A stretch of 64,000 nt of DNA from Streptomyces sp. 11x1. GTDB taxonomy: Bacteria > Actinomycetota > Actinomycetes > Streptomycetales > Streptomycetaceae. The stretch's first letter is position 1. The number at the start of each line of letters is the position of its first letter. This document shows, piece after piece, positions 42,624-53,662 of the stretch. Both the position numbers and the translations under genes were made by a program. The notes below the pieces were generated by a model. The model was not told the origin of the DNA, did no database searches, and was given only the letters and a program-made list of their open reading frames with translations. The DNA lies in NCBI RefSeq assembly GCF_032598905.1, contig NZ_CP122458.1, forward strand, positions 6,411,001 to 6,475,000, in the 5' to 3' direction.

Positions 42624-42736
42624 GGGTTCGCTCCGGGAGGGGCGAACGCGCGCCGCGCTGGACGCTCCGGGCGGGACGTTTCGTGCGTGAACGTTTCGTG
42701 CGGGGCGCGCGGTGAGCGGCAGGTCGTGAGGCTGTG

Positions 42737-42770
42737 AAGGGCCGGGCATCTTCGGGTGCCCGGCCCTTTT
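42737..42770 (+). terminator. secA rho-independent terminator
   Basis: AAGGGCCGGGCA (42737-42748) pairs with TGCCCGGCCCTT (42757-42768), followed by TTTT through 42770. The hairpin has a classic U-tail and lies 114 nt after the secA stop. Confidence 0.95.
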
Positions 42771-42830
42771 GCTGTCTCGGCCCGGGGTATCGCGCGTCTC
42801 AGTCGTCGTTCGGCTCAGTCGTCGCGCGGT

Positions 42831-43382
42831 TCAGTCGTCGTGCGGGAGGGGGAGCCTCGGGCCGTCGAGTTCCAGCGCTGTGCAGCGCCAGCGGTGGTCG
42901 GGGCCGTGTTCCAGGCGGAAGGCCATGGCGCGGACGCGGTCGCCCGCGCCGATACGGGCGAAGACCTCCAGGGCGCCCGGGGCCGCCACGTAGTAGCCGA
43001 TGTCCCGGACGACGGGGTGGGTGCCGTGGGGGCTGCGCAGGGGGCCGCGTTCGGCGAGCCAGGCCAGTTCGTCGTAGGCCCTGCCCGCGGTGTGGCGCAG
43101 CATGCTGTGGACGGGGCGGCGGCCGCTGAGTACGGCGAGGAGGAGGTCGGCGAAGCGGTCGGTGGGGCGGGGCTGGGGGACGGGGCCGGTGAGGGGTGGG
43201 GGCAGGGGTGTCGTGGGTGCGGTGGGTGCGGTGGGTGCAGGGGGTGCCGGGTGCTGGGGCGTTGCGAGGCGGCCGCCTGCCGGCTTTGTGCGGGCCGGGG
43301 TGCGGCCGGGGCGGCGGGGGTCGTGGCGGACGGGCGGGCGGGTGCCGGGGTGGCGCTTGGTCCTGGTCATGACCTTGTTCAT
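42831..43382 (-). CDS. Rv3235 family protein
   Basis: 183 residues from ATG at 43382, behind a ggggat-type site. The first 80 residues are basic and Pro/Ala-rich, then a conserved domain starts at PTDRFADLLLAVLSGRRPVHSML and continues through RIGAGDRVRAMAFRLEHGPDHRWRCTALEL. Proteins of this family (named after M. tuberculosis Rv3235) usually lie next to secA in actinobacteria and have no assigned function. It is convergent with secA across the terminator. Confidence 0.85.
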   Translation of the reverse strand: MNKVMTRTKRHPGTRPPVRHDPRRPGRTPARTKPAGGRLATPQHPAPPAPTAPTAPTTPLPPPLTGPVPQPRPTDRFADLLLAVLSGRRPVHSMLRHTAGRAYDELAWLAERGPLRSPHGTHPVVRDIGYYVAAPGALEVFARIGAGDRVRAMAFRLEHGPDHRWRCTALELDGPRLPLPHDD

Positions 43383-43783
43383 CGGGGATCCCCGTTCGTC
43401 GGTGAGGCCGCCGGGTACCAGTCGGTAACTTGGCGTTGGGGATCTTGTTACGAGGGTGGAGGGGGCGCTCGCAAGAGAGCGCGACGGGGCGGTGGGGGCC
43501 GCGAAATGTTCACCTATCAGAGTGACCGTGAAGGGGAGCGGGTCCGGCGGGGCGGGGGTGTACCGGGTGACTCGGAGGGCGTGGGGTGGACGCCTCCGGA
43601 GGGCTGGGCGGGGGCTCGAAAGGGGACGCCCGCACGTATCCTGAGGGTCCTTTGGAGGAGGCTTCGCTAGGACCGTCGACATGCTGTGCGTCGCGCGGAG
43701 AGTGCTCCGACGTCCTCTCCGACGTCCTCCGACGTGATCCGAGAAGCGTGACCCGAGAACAACGACTACGAAAGCGGACTGCC
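43383..43783. other. Divergent intergenic region with short repeats
   Basis: 401 bp between the Rv3235-type and DUF6912-like genes; no gene is supported. TCCGACGT occurs three times within 30 bp (43706, 43718 and 43728), and GGTAAC near 43424 is followed by GTTAC near 43446 as a loose inverted repeat. Promoters for both divergent genes are expected here. Confidence 0.55.
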
Positions 43784-44299
43784 ATGCGCGTCTACGTCCC
43801 CCTGACCCTTCCCGGGCTCGCCGAGGCGTACAAGACGGGTGAGCTGGGGGAGGGGGCGTTCGTCGCGTACGCCGTCACCCCCGCTCTGCGGGAGTGGTAT
43901 CTGTCCGACGACATCGAGGAGTTGGAGTACGCGGCGCTGAACCGGGCGGCGCTCGCGTCGTTGCGGCTGGTGGCCGTGGATCCGGGGGCGGCTCGGCGGC
44001 GGGTCGTGGTGGCCGTGGATGTGGCCGACCGGGATGCGGTGGCCGATCCCGATCGGGGGCTCGATCCGGTGGCGCTCGGGGAGGTGCGAGTGGCTGGGCC
44101 GGTGCCGCTGAGCAAGGCCGCGGCCGTGCATGTCGACTCGGAGGAGGCCGAGGGGGAGGTCGGCGAGGCCGCGGATGCGTTGGGGGCGGCGGATCAGGGG
44201 GACGATGATGCGCAGTTCATCGTGGACGGGGCTGATGATCATGAGTTGCTCTGGTACGCGACGCAGGAGATTCCGAACCTGGTGGGGTTGGGGGGCTGA
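43784..44299 (+). CDS. DUF6912-like conserved actinobacterial protein
   Basis: 171 residues from ATG 43784. The N-terminus MRVYVPLTLPGLAEAYKTGE and the stretch FVAYAVTPALREWYLSDDIEELEYAALNRAA are typical of a conserved actinobacterial family of unknown function (I believe DUF6912). The C-terminal 50 residues are acidic, then end with DDHELLWYATQEIPNLVGL. It is soluble with no catalytic motif visible. It is positioned between the Rv3235-type gene and the HAD phosphatase gene. Confidence 0.75.
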   Translation: MRVYVPLTLPGLAEAYKTGELGEGAFVAYAVTPALREWYLSDDIEELEYAALNRAALASLRLVAVDPGAARRRVVVAVDVADRDAVADPDRGLDPVALGEVRVAGPVPLSKAAAVHVDSEEAEGEVGEAADALGAADQGDDDAQFIVDGADDHELLWYATQEIPNLVGLGG

Positions 44300-44397
44300 G
44301 CGGGTCCGGGTGGGGTGAGCGTTCGGGCGGGTTGGGTGTGCGGTGCCCTCTGCTGGGGCTGAGCGGGGGTGGGTTTCGCTCACCGGCGCTTGCGGGG

Positions 44398-44482
44398 TGC
44401 CGCCTGCGCCCACCCTCCCCCACTCTCGACTTCGCTCGAGCGGGAGGTGCCCCCATCGCCCCAGCGGCACGATTGCCCGCAG
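44398..44482. repeat. Streptomyces intergenic repeat type 2, copy 2
   Basis: About 85 nt, nearly identical to 38811-38894, differing at a handful of bases. It lies in the 303-bp gap between the DUF6912-like and HAD genes. Apart from this element, the gap holds no feature I can support. Confidence 0.88.
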
Positions 44483-44602
44483 CGAGAAGCGGGCAGGGCG
44501 GCGCGTCGCTGTCCGGGCAGGGCTGCCCTTGGCTGTGGCGGCTGGCTGTAGCGGGTCAGGGGGCAGGACTGGCCTGTCGGTGGGGCGGGGTACGTTTCGG
44601 GT

Positions 44603-45271
44603 ATGGGGATGAACGGAGTCGGGGCTCATATCGTCTGGGACTGGAACGGGACGCTGTTCCATGACAACGAGGCGATCATCGGGGCGACGAACGCGGCGTT
44701 CGCGGAGCTGGGAATCGAGCCGATCACGCTGGAGCGGTACCGGGAGCTGTACTGCGTGCCGGTGCCGAGGTTCTACGAGCGGCTGATCGGGCGGCTGCCC
44801 ACGGACGAGGAGTGGGAGGCCATGGATGTGGTCTTTCATCGGTACTACGCCGAGCATCGTGTCGCCTGCGGGCTGACCGAGGGGGTGCCGGGGCTGCTCA
44901 CCGAGTGGGTTTCCGGCGGGCGCAGCCAGTCGATCCTCAGCATGTATGTGCACGAGGAGCTGGTTCCGCTGGTGCGGGGTTTCGGGATCGAGCCCCACTT
45001 CGTACGGGTCGACGGGCGCACCGGGCCCTCCGGCGGCAGCAAGACCGAGCACATGGTGCGGCATCTGCGTCGGCTCGTGGGGGTCGAGCCGAGACGGACC
45101 GTGGTGATCGGGGACGCCGCCGACGACGCGGTCGCCGCCCGGCACGTGGGCGCACAGGCCGTGCTCTACACCGGCGGCTCCCACAGCCGCGCCAGCCTGG
45201 AGGGGGTCGGCGTGCCCGTCGTGGACACCCTGGAGGAGGCCGTCGAGGAGGCCGAGCGGCTCGCCGCTTGA
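44603..45271 (+). CDS. HAD-family hydrolase (phosphatase)
   Basis: 222 residues from ATG 44603 (a second Met is at codon 3). HAD motif I appears as DWNGTLFHD near residues 13-21, with Asn in place of the usual second Asp; motif II lies around SILSMYVHEEL, the Lys in GGSKTEHM, and motif IV in VVIGDAADDAVAARHVG. The size and cap match phosphoglycolate phosphatase-like enzymes, but the substrate is not predictable. It ends 28 nt from the convergent DJ-1 gene. Confidence 0.88.
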   Translation: MGMNGVGAHIVWDWNGTLFHDNEAIIGATNAAFAELGIEPITLERYRELYCVPVPRFYERLIGRLPTDEEWEAMDVVFHRYYAEHRVACGLTEGVPGLLTEWVSGGRSQSILSMYVHEELVPLVRGFGIEPHFVRVDGRTGPSGGSKTEHMVRHLRRLVGVEPRRTVVIGDAADDAVAARHVGAQAVLYTGGSHSRASLEGVGVPVVDTLEEAVEEAERLAA

Positions 45272-45299
45272 CCCCCGGCCCAACCTCGCCCCCCGCCCT

Positions 45300-45866
45300 T
45301 CACGTCACCGGCGCCTTCGCCCGCAGCACCGTGAGGAACTCCCGCATCCAGGCGGAGTGGTCCGGCCAGGCGCGGGCGGAGACGAGGGTGCCGTCGACGA
45401 CGGTCTCGGCGTCCTGGAAGGTGGCGCCGGCGGTCTGCATGTCGAGTTCGAGGGCGGGGTACGCGGTGACGCGGCGTCCCGACAGTGCGTCCACGGCGGC
45501 CGTGAGCAGCGGGCCGTGGCAGATCTGGGCGACCGGCTTGTCGGTGTCGAAGAACGACTTGAGGATCTTGCGCAGCTCGGGGTCGTTGCGCAGGTACTCC
45601 GGGGCCCGGCCGCCGGGGACGACCACGGCGACGTACTGACCGGGGTCGACCTCGGAGAAGGCCAGGTCGGCGGGCCAGGTGTAGCCGGGTTTCTCGGTGT
45701 AGGTGTCGTAGCCCGGTTCGAAGTCGTGGACCACGAAGCGGAGCGTCTTGCGGCTGGGGGCTGCGATGTCGACCTCGTACCCCTCCTCGCGGAGGCGTTG
45801 GTAGGGGTAGAGGACCTCCAGCGACTCCGCCGCGTCGCCGGTCACGATCAGGATCTTGGCCGTCAT
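45300..45866 (-). CDS. DJ-1/PfpI family protein
   Basis: 188 residues from ATG at 45866. The class I glutamine amidotransferase-like fold is recognisable: the strand KILIVTGDAAESLEVLYP with the conserved Glu, VVVPGGRAPEYLRNDP, and the nucleophile elbow VAQICHGP carrying the Cys-His pair. Members include proteases, glyoxalases and chaperones; the exact activity cannot be assigned. Upstream is a 535-bp gap leading to the glutamate dehydrogenase gene. Confidence 0.88.
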   Translation of the reverse strand: MTAKILIVTGDAAESLEVLYPYQRLREEGYEVDIAAPSRKTLRFVVHDFEPGYDTYTEKPGYTWPADLAFSEVDPGQYVAVVVPGGRAPEYLRNDPELRKILKSFFDTDKPVAQICHGPLLTAAVDALSGRRVTAYPALELDMQTAGATFQDAETVVDGTLVSARAWPDHSAWMREFLTVLRAKAPVT

Positions 45867-46401
45867 GGTGGGCTCCCCTCGCTGCAGCAGGGTTCTCCTC
45901 GTCAGGCTATGGCTTCTCCAGCGGCGCGTATAGGCTCGCCTGCGCGGAGGTAAGCTCAAAAGTGCGCGGTGGGTACTGTGCAGAACGTCAAAGTTCGACC
46001 CTCGGATTTGTACACATACGGCTCATGACGTGCCCCCCGTCCGGAGGGATAGCCTTGTGGCGTGATCAGCGCGATAGCTCGCGGGGACATCGTCGTCCCT
46101 GCCCTGCGCCCGGTGAGCACGGACGACATCCGTGTCCGGGCGGCGGTCGCTGGTCCTCGCGGGCGGGAGGGGGCCACCGAGGCTCCCGGGAGGCCGGGCG
46201 CACCCACGGGACGGACGGTGCCGAGAGCAGCGTCACACCCCTGCCGGGCGCCGAGAATGGCTGATTACCCCCCGCTCATCTCCCCCTGCGGCATAGCGTC
46301 GAGACAGACCGGACACCCCGTGTCGTGGTGGCGCTTCGGAGGGGGCGAGTTCGTACTTCCTTCTACGTCACGCAACGGCGCGCGACAGGAGCCAGAGGAC
46401 A
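45867..46401. other. 535-bp divergent intergenic region before gdh
   Basis: The gap between the divergent DJ-1 and gdh genes. A GTG-started frame at 46062-46463 has plausible codon use only for its first 28 codons and runs into gdh in another frame, so I do not call it. A near-palindrome TTTGTACACA lies near 46007. The gdh promoter is presumably here but could not be defined. Confidence 0.5.
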
Positions 46402-49400
46402 ATGCAGACCAAGCTGGACGAAGCCAAGGCCGAGCTGCTCGAACGGGCCGCCCGGGTAGCTGAGAACAGCCCGGTCGGGGGGTATCTACCGACTGGGACG
46501 ACGAGCGAGAGTACGTCCGACATCCCGGACCGGGAGACCGTGCTCGCGTTCCTCCAGCGCTACTACCTGCACACCGCCCCGGAGGACCTCAGCGGCCGCG
46601 ACCCGGTCGACGTCTTCGGAGCCGCCCACTCCCACTACCGGCTGGCCGAGAACCGCCCCCAGGGCACGGCCAACGTGCGGGTGCACACCCCGACCGTCGA
46701 GGAGAACGGCTGGACGTGCAGCCACTCCGTCGTCGAGGTCGTCACCGACGACATGCCCTTCCTCGTCGACTCCGTGACCAACGAGTTGTCACGGCAGGGA
46801 CGCGGGATCCACGTCGTCATCCACCCCCAGGTCGTGGTCCGGCGGGACGTCACCGGCAAGCTCGTCGAGCTGATCGTCGACCCCGCCGCCGTCGCCGCGG
46901 CGTCCGCCGCCGTGGCCGCCGGGGAGACGCTGCCGCACGACGCGCACATCGAGTCCTGGATCCACGTCGAGATCGACCGCGAGACCGACCGCGCCGACCT
47001 CAAGCAGATCAACAACGATCTGCTGCGCGTCCTGTCCGACGTCCGCGAGGCCGTCGAGGACTGGGAGAAGATGCGGGACGCGGCCGTCCGGATCGCCGAC
47101 GGCCTGCCCGCCGAGCACACCGCCGACGACCTGCGCGAACAGGAGGTGGAGGAGGCTCGCGAGCTGCTGCGCTGGCTCGCCGACGACCACTTCACCTTCC
47201 TCGGCTACCGGGAGTACGAGCTGCGCGAGGACGACTCGCTCGCCGCCGTCCCCGGTACCGGGCTCGGCATCCTGCGCGCCGACCCGCACCACGCCGGGCA
47301 CGACCACCACCCCGTCAGCTCCTCCTTCGAGCGGCTGCCCGCCGACGCCCGCGCCAAGGCCCGCGAGCACAAGCTCCTCGTCCTGACGAAGGCCAACAGC
47401 CGGGCCACCGTCCACCGGCCGTCCTACCTCGACTACGTGGGCGTGAAGAAGTTCGACGCCAAGGGCAACGTGATCGGCGAGCGGCGCTTCCTCGGACTGT
47501 TCTCCTCCGCCGCCTACACCGAGTCCGTGCGCCGGGTGCCCGTCATCCGCCGCAAGGTCGACGAGGTCCTCGTCGGCGCCGGGTTCTCGCCCAACAGCCA
47601 CGACGGACGCGACCTGCTCCAGATCCTGGAGACCTACCCGCGCGACGAGCTGTTCCAGACATCGGCCGACGAACTGCGGTCCATCGTCACCTCCGTGCTC
47701 TACCTCCAGGAGCGCCGACGGCTGCGGCTCTACCTGCGCCAGGACGAGTACGGGCGCTACTACTCCGCCCTCGTCTACCTCCCGCGCGACCGCTACACCA
47801 CCGGCGTACGCCTCAGGATCATCGACATCCTGAAGGAGGAACTCGGCGGCATCAGCGTCGACTTCACCGCCTGGAACACCGAATCGATCCTCTCCCGGCT
47901 GCACTTCGTGGTCCGCGTCCAGCCGGGCACCGAACTGCCGCACCTCAGCGACGCCGACAAGGACCGGCTGGAGGCCAAGCTCGTCGAGGCCGCCCGGTCC
48001 TGGTCCGACGGCTTCGCCGAGGCGCTGAACGCCGAGGTCGGCGAGGAGCGCGCGGCCGAGATGCTGCGCAAGTACGCGGGCGCCATCCCCGAGGGGTACA
48101 AGGCCGACCACAACCCCCGCTCCGCCGTCGCGGACCTCTGCCGCCTCGAAGCCCTCGACCAGGACGAGGACTTCGAGCTCAGCCTGTACGAGCCGGTGGG
48201 CGCCGCGCCCGACGAGCGCCGCTTCAAGATCTACCGCAAGGGCGGCTCCGTCTCGCTCTCCGCGGTGCTGCCCGTCCTCAACCGCATCGGTGTCGAGGTC
48301 ATCGACGAACGGCCGTACGAGCTGCGCTGCTCGGACCGGACGACCGCGTGGATCTACGACTTCGGGCTGCGCATGCCCAGGGCCCAGGCCGGGAGCGTGG
48401 ACTACGCCGGGGACGATGCCCGGGAGCGGGTGCAGGAGGCCTTCGCCGCCACCTGGACCGGGCAGGCCGAGAACGACGGGTTCAACGCACTGGTGCTGAG
48501 CGCCGGCCTCACCTGGCGGCAGGCCATGGTGCTGCGCGCGTACGCCAAGTACCTGCGGCAGGCCGGTTCCACCTTCAGCCAGGACTACATGGAGGACACC
48601 CTCCGCAACAACGTCCACACCACCCGGTTGCTCGTGTCGCTGTTCGAGGCGCGGATGTCGCCGGACCGGCAGCGGGCGGGCCGGGAGATCGTCGACGCGC
48701 TCCTCGAAGAGGTCGACGCCGCGCTCGACCAGGTGGCGAGCCTGGACGAGGACCGGATCCTGCGGTCCTTCCTCACCGTCATCAAGGCGACGCTGCGCAC
48801 GAACTTCTTCCAGGAGGCGGCCGGCGGCAAGCCGCACGACTACGTCTCCATGAAGTTCGACCCGCAGGCGATCCCGGATCTCCCGGCGCCGCGGCCGGCG
48901 TTCGAGATCTGGGTGTACTCGCCGCGCGTCGAGGGCGTGCACCTGCGGTTCGGGAAGGTCGCCCGGGGCGGGCTGCGCTGGTCGGACCGGCGCGAGGACT
49001 TCCGGACCGAGATCCTCGGCCTGGTCAAGGCGCAGATGGTGAAGAACACCGTCATCGTGCCCGTCGGCGCCAAGGGCGGCTTCGTCGCCAAGCAGCTGCC
49101 CGACCCCTCCGTGGACCGGGATGCCTGGCTCGCCGAGGGCATCCGCAGCTACAAGACCTTCATCTCCGCCCTGCTCGACATCACCGACAACATGGTCGCG
49201 GGCGAGGTCGTACCGCCGGCCGACGTCGTACGGCACGACGAGGACGACACGTATCTCGTCGTCGCCGCCGACAAGGGCACCGCGACCTTCTCCGACATCG
49301 CCAACGAGGTCGCCGAGAGCTACAACTTCTGGCTCGGGGACGCCTTCGCCTCCGGCGGCAGCGCCGGGTACGACCACAAGGGCATGGGCATCACCGCCCG

Positions 49401-51375
49401 CGGTGCCTGGGAGTCGGTCAAGCGGCACTTCCGGGAGGTGGGCGTCGACACCCAGTCCGAGGACTTCACGGTCGTCGGCATCGGTGACATGTCCGGTGAC
49501 GTGTTCGGCAACGGCATGCTGCTCAGCGAGCACATCCGGCTGGTCGCCGCCTTCGACCACCGGCACATCTTCATCGACCCCAGCCCCGACGCGGCCACCT
49601 CCTACGCCGAGCGCCGCCGCGTCTTCGAGCTGCCCCGCTCCAGCTGGGCCGACTACGACACCGATCTGATCTCCACCGGCGGCGGCGTCTTCCCGCGCAC
49701 CGCCAAGGCGATCCCGATCAACGCCCACATCCGCGACGCCCTCGGCATCGAGGACAAGGTCGCCAAGATGACCCCGGCCGACCTGATGAAGGCCATCCTC
49801 AAGGCCCCGGTCGACCTGCTGTGGAACGGCGGCATCGGTACGTACGTGAAGGCCGCGTCCGAGTCGCACGCCGACGTCGGCGACAAGGCCAACGACGCCA
49901 TCCGGGTCGACGGCGCCGACCTGCGCGTCCAGGTCGTCGGCGAGGGCGGCAACCTGGGCCTCACCCAGCTGGGCCGGATCGAGTTCGCGCAGAACGGCGG
50001 ACGGGTCAACACCGACGCCATCGACAACAGCGCGGGCGTGGACACCTCCGACCACGAGGTGAACATCAAGATCCTGCTCAACGGCCTGGTCACCGACGGC
50101 GACATGACCGTCAAGCAGCGCAACAAGCTGCTCGCCGAGATGACCGACGAGGTCGGCCGACTCGTCCTGCGCAGCAACTACGCGCAGAACACCGCGATCG
50201 CCAACGCCCTCGCCCAGTCCCCGGACATGCTCCACGCCCAGCAGCGCTTCATGCGCCACCTGGTCAGGGAGGGCCACCTCGACCGGGCGCTGGAATTTCT
50301 GCCCACTGACCGGCAGGTCCGTGAGCGCCTCAACACCGGGCACGGCCTCACCGGCCCCGAGACGGCCGTCCTGCTGGCGTACACGAAGATCACGGTCGCC
50401 GAGGAACTGCTGCACACCTCGCTGCCGGACGACCCCTACCTGCGCAAGCTGCTGCACGCGTACTTCCCGGCCGCGCTGCACGAACGGTTCCCCGAGCATG
50501 TGGACAGCCACCCGCTGAGCCGTGAGATCGTCACGACCCTGCTGGTCAACGACACGGTCAACACGGGCGGTACGAGCTTCCTGCACCGGCTGCGCGAGGA
50601 GACCGGGGCCTCGCTGGAGGAGATCGTCAGGGCGCAGACCGCGTCCCGCGCGATCTTCGGATCGGGTGCCGTGTGGGACGCGGTCGAGGGCCTGGACAAC
50701 AAGGTCGACGCGGCCGTGCAGACCCGGATCCGGCTGCACTCCCGTCGCCTGGTCGAGCGCGGCACGCGCTGGCTGCTCAACAACCGGCCGCAGCCGCTGC
50801 AGCTCAGCGAGACCATCGCGTTCTTCTCCGAGGGCGTGCACCTGGTCTGGGGCGAGCTGCCCAAGCTGCTGCGCGGCGCCGACCTGGAGTGGTACCAGAA
50901 GATCTACGACGAGCTGACGGGTGCCGGAGTCCCGGAGGAGCTGGCCACGCGCGTCGCGGGCTTCTCCTCCGCCTTCCCGACGCTCGACATCGTCGCGGTC
51001 GCCGACCGGGTCGGGCGGACGCCGATGGAGGTCGCCGAGGTGTACTACGACCTCGCCGACCGGCTGCGCATCACCCAGCTCATGGACCGCATCATCGAAC
51101 TGCCGCGGGCGGACCGCTGGCAGTCCATGGCCCGCGCGGCGATCCGCGAGGACCTGTACGCGGCCCACGCCTCCCTCACCGCCGAGGTCCTCTCGGCGGG
51201 CAACGGCTCCTCCACGCCGGAGCAGCGCTTCAAGGTGTGGGAGCAGAAGAACGCGGCGCTGCTGGGCCGGGCGCGGACGACCCTGGAGGAGATCCAGGGC
51301 TCCGACGCGTTCGACCTCGCCAACCTGTCGGTGGCGATGCGGACCATGCGGACACTGCTGCGCTCGCACTCGTAG
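46402..51375 (+). CDS. gdhB: NAD-dependent glutamate dehydrogenase, large (180-kDa) class
   Basis: 1657 residues from ATG 46402, with gccagagga shortly upstream. The protein belongs to the GDH180 class: an N-terminal regulatory region of about 700 residues with ACT-like segments, then the catalytic dehydrogenase core including RWSDRREDFRTEILGLVKAQ, the substrate Lys region VPVGAKGGFVAKQ (Lys891) and the Rossmann part FTVVGIGDMSGDVFGNGML. A helical C-terminus of about 400 residues follows. It deaminates glutamate to 2-oxoglutarate with NAD, serving catabolism. Other streptomycete GDHs are about 450 residues, so the class is clear. Confidence 0.96.
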   Translation: MQTKLDEAKAELLERAARVAENSPVGGYLPTGTTSESTSDIPDRETVLAFLQRYYLHTAPEDLSGRDPVDVFGAAHSHYRLAENRPQGTANVRVHTPTVEENGWTCSHSVVEVVTDDMPFLVDSVTNELSRQGRGIHVVIHPQVVVRRDVTGKLVELIVDPAAVAAASAAVAAGETLPHDAHIESWIHVEIDRETDRADLKQINNDLLRVLSDVREAVEDWEKMRDAAVRIADGLPAEHTADDLREQEVEEARELLRWLADDHFTFLGYREYELREDDSLAAVPGTGLGILRADPHHAGHDHHPVSSSFERLPADARAKAREHKLLVLTKANSRATVHRPSYLDYVGVKKFDAKGNVIGERRFLGLFSSAAYTESVRRVPVIRRKVDEVLVGAGFSPNSHDGRDLLQILETYPRDELFQTSADELRSIVTSVLYLQERRRLRLYLRQDEYGRYYSALVYLPRDRYTTGVRLRIIDILKEELGGISVDFTAWNTESILSRLHFVVRVQPGTELPHLSDADKDRLEAKLVEAARSWSDGFAEALNAEVGEERAAEMLRKYAGAIPEGYKADHNPRSAVADLCRLEALDQDEDFELSLYEPVGAAPDERRFKIYRKGGSVSLSAVLPVLNRIGVEVIDERPYELRCSDRTTAWIYDFGLRMPRAQAGSVDYAGDDARERVQEAFAATWTGQAENDGFNALVLSAGLTWRQAMVLRAYAKYLRQAGSTFSQDYMEDTLRNNVHTTRLLVSLFEARMSPDRQRAGREIVDALLEEVDAALDQVASLDEDRILRSFLTVIKATLRTNFFQEAAGGKPHDYVSMKFDPQAIPDLPAPRPAFEIWVYSPRVEGVHLRFGKVARGGLRWSDRREDFRTEILGLVKAQMVKNTVIVPVGAKGGFVAKQLPDPSVDRDAWLAEGIRSYKTFISALLDITDNMVAGEVVPPADVVRHDEDDTYLVVAADKGTATFSDIANEVAESYNFWLGDAFASGGSAGYDHKGMGITARGAWESVKRHFREVGVDTQSEDFTVVGIGDMSGDVFGNGMLLSEHIRLVAAFDHRHIFIDPSPDAATSYAERRRVFELPRSSWADYDTDLISTGGGVFPRTAKAIPINAHIRDALGIEDKVAKMTPADLMKAILKAPVDLLWNGGIGTYVKAASESHADVGDKANDAIRVDGADLRVQVVGEGGNLGLTQLGRIEFAQNGGRVNTDAIDNSAGVDTSDHEVNIKILLNGLVTDGDMTVKQRNKLLAEMTDEVGRLVLRSNYAQNTAIANALAQSPDMLHAQQRFMRHLVREGHLDRALEFLPTDRQVRERLNTGHGLTGPETAVLLAYTKITVAEELLHTSLPDDPYLRKLLHAYFPAALHERFPEHVDSHPLSREIVTTLLVNDTVNTGGTSFLHRLREETGASLEEIVRAQTASRAIFGSGAVWDAVEGLDNKVDAAVQTRIRLHSRRLVERGTRWLLNNRPQPLQLSETIAFFSEGVHLVWGELPKLLRGADLEWYQKIYDELTGAGVPEELATRVAGFSSAFPTLDIVAVADRVGRTPMEVAEVYYDLADRLRITQLMDRIIELPRADRWQSMARAAIREDLYAAHASLTAEVLSAGNGSSTPEQRFKVWEQKNAALLGRARTTLEEIQGSDAFDLANLSVAMRTMRTLLRSHS

Positions 51376-51399
51376 AGGTACGCGTACGCCGAGCATGGC

Positions 51400-51435
51400 G
51401 AAGGGGGCGCTCCACGGCTGTGGTGCGCCCCCTTC
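51400..51435 (+). terminator. Bidirectional terminator hairpin between gdh and kinase gene
   Basis: GAAGGGGGCGC (51400-51410) pairs with GCGCCCCCTTC (51425-51435), and an inner CCAC/GTGG stem extends it. It lies 24 nt past the gdh stop and 20 nt from the end of the convergent kinase gene. Confidence 0.85.
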
Positions 51436-51455
51436 CGCGTGCGGGTCGCGCCGGG

Positions 51456-53396
<1,941 letters not shown>

Positions 53397-53527
53397 TTGG
53401 AGCGGTCCGAAGCTTATACGGCACTTATGACACTTGGGGTGGGTGTTGCGGTTCCCGGGGGGCGGGGGCGCCTCATAACTCGGGGGCGCCTGTTTCGTCG
53501 GCGGGTGCGGGTCCGGTGGGGCTTCTC

Positions 53528-53623
53528 ACGCAGTTCCCCGCGCCCCTGAAAAGCCGGGGCTGCGCCCCCTGCTTTTCAGGCCCGCAGGGCCTGGTCTTTC
53601 AGGGGGCGCGGGGAACTGCGCGA
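53528..53623. repeat. Streptomyces intergenic inverted-repeat element, copy C
   Basis: The same element as at 3271-3369, with both arms (left from 53528, right ending 53622). The centre again folds around GGGGCTGCGCCCC. It lies between the two tandem kinase genes, downstream of the first-transcribed one. Confidence 0.88.
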
Positions 53624-53662
53624 GCAACCACGAACCACCCGCACCTGACAGCGCACCCGAAG

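Noticed and set aside
45985-46015. tRNA T-loop-like GTTCGACCC before gdh
   Set aside because: No pairing arms, no anticodon or acceptor stem around it.
46062-46463. Possible small gene upstream of gdh
   Set aside because: Coding-like codon use is limited to the first 28 codons; it then degenerates and overlaps gdh in another frame. Could be a leader peptide but unsupported.
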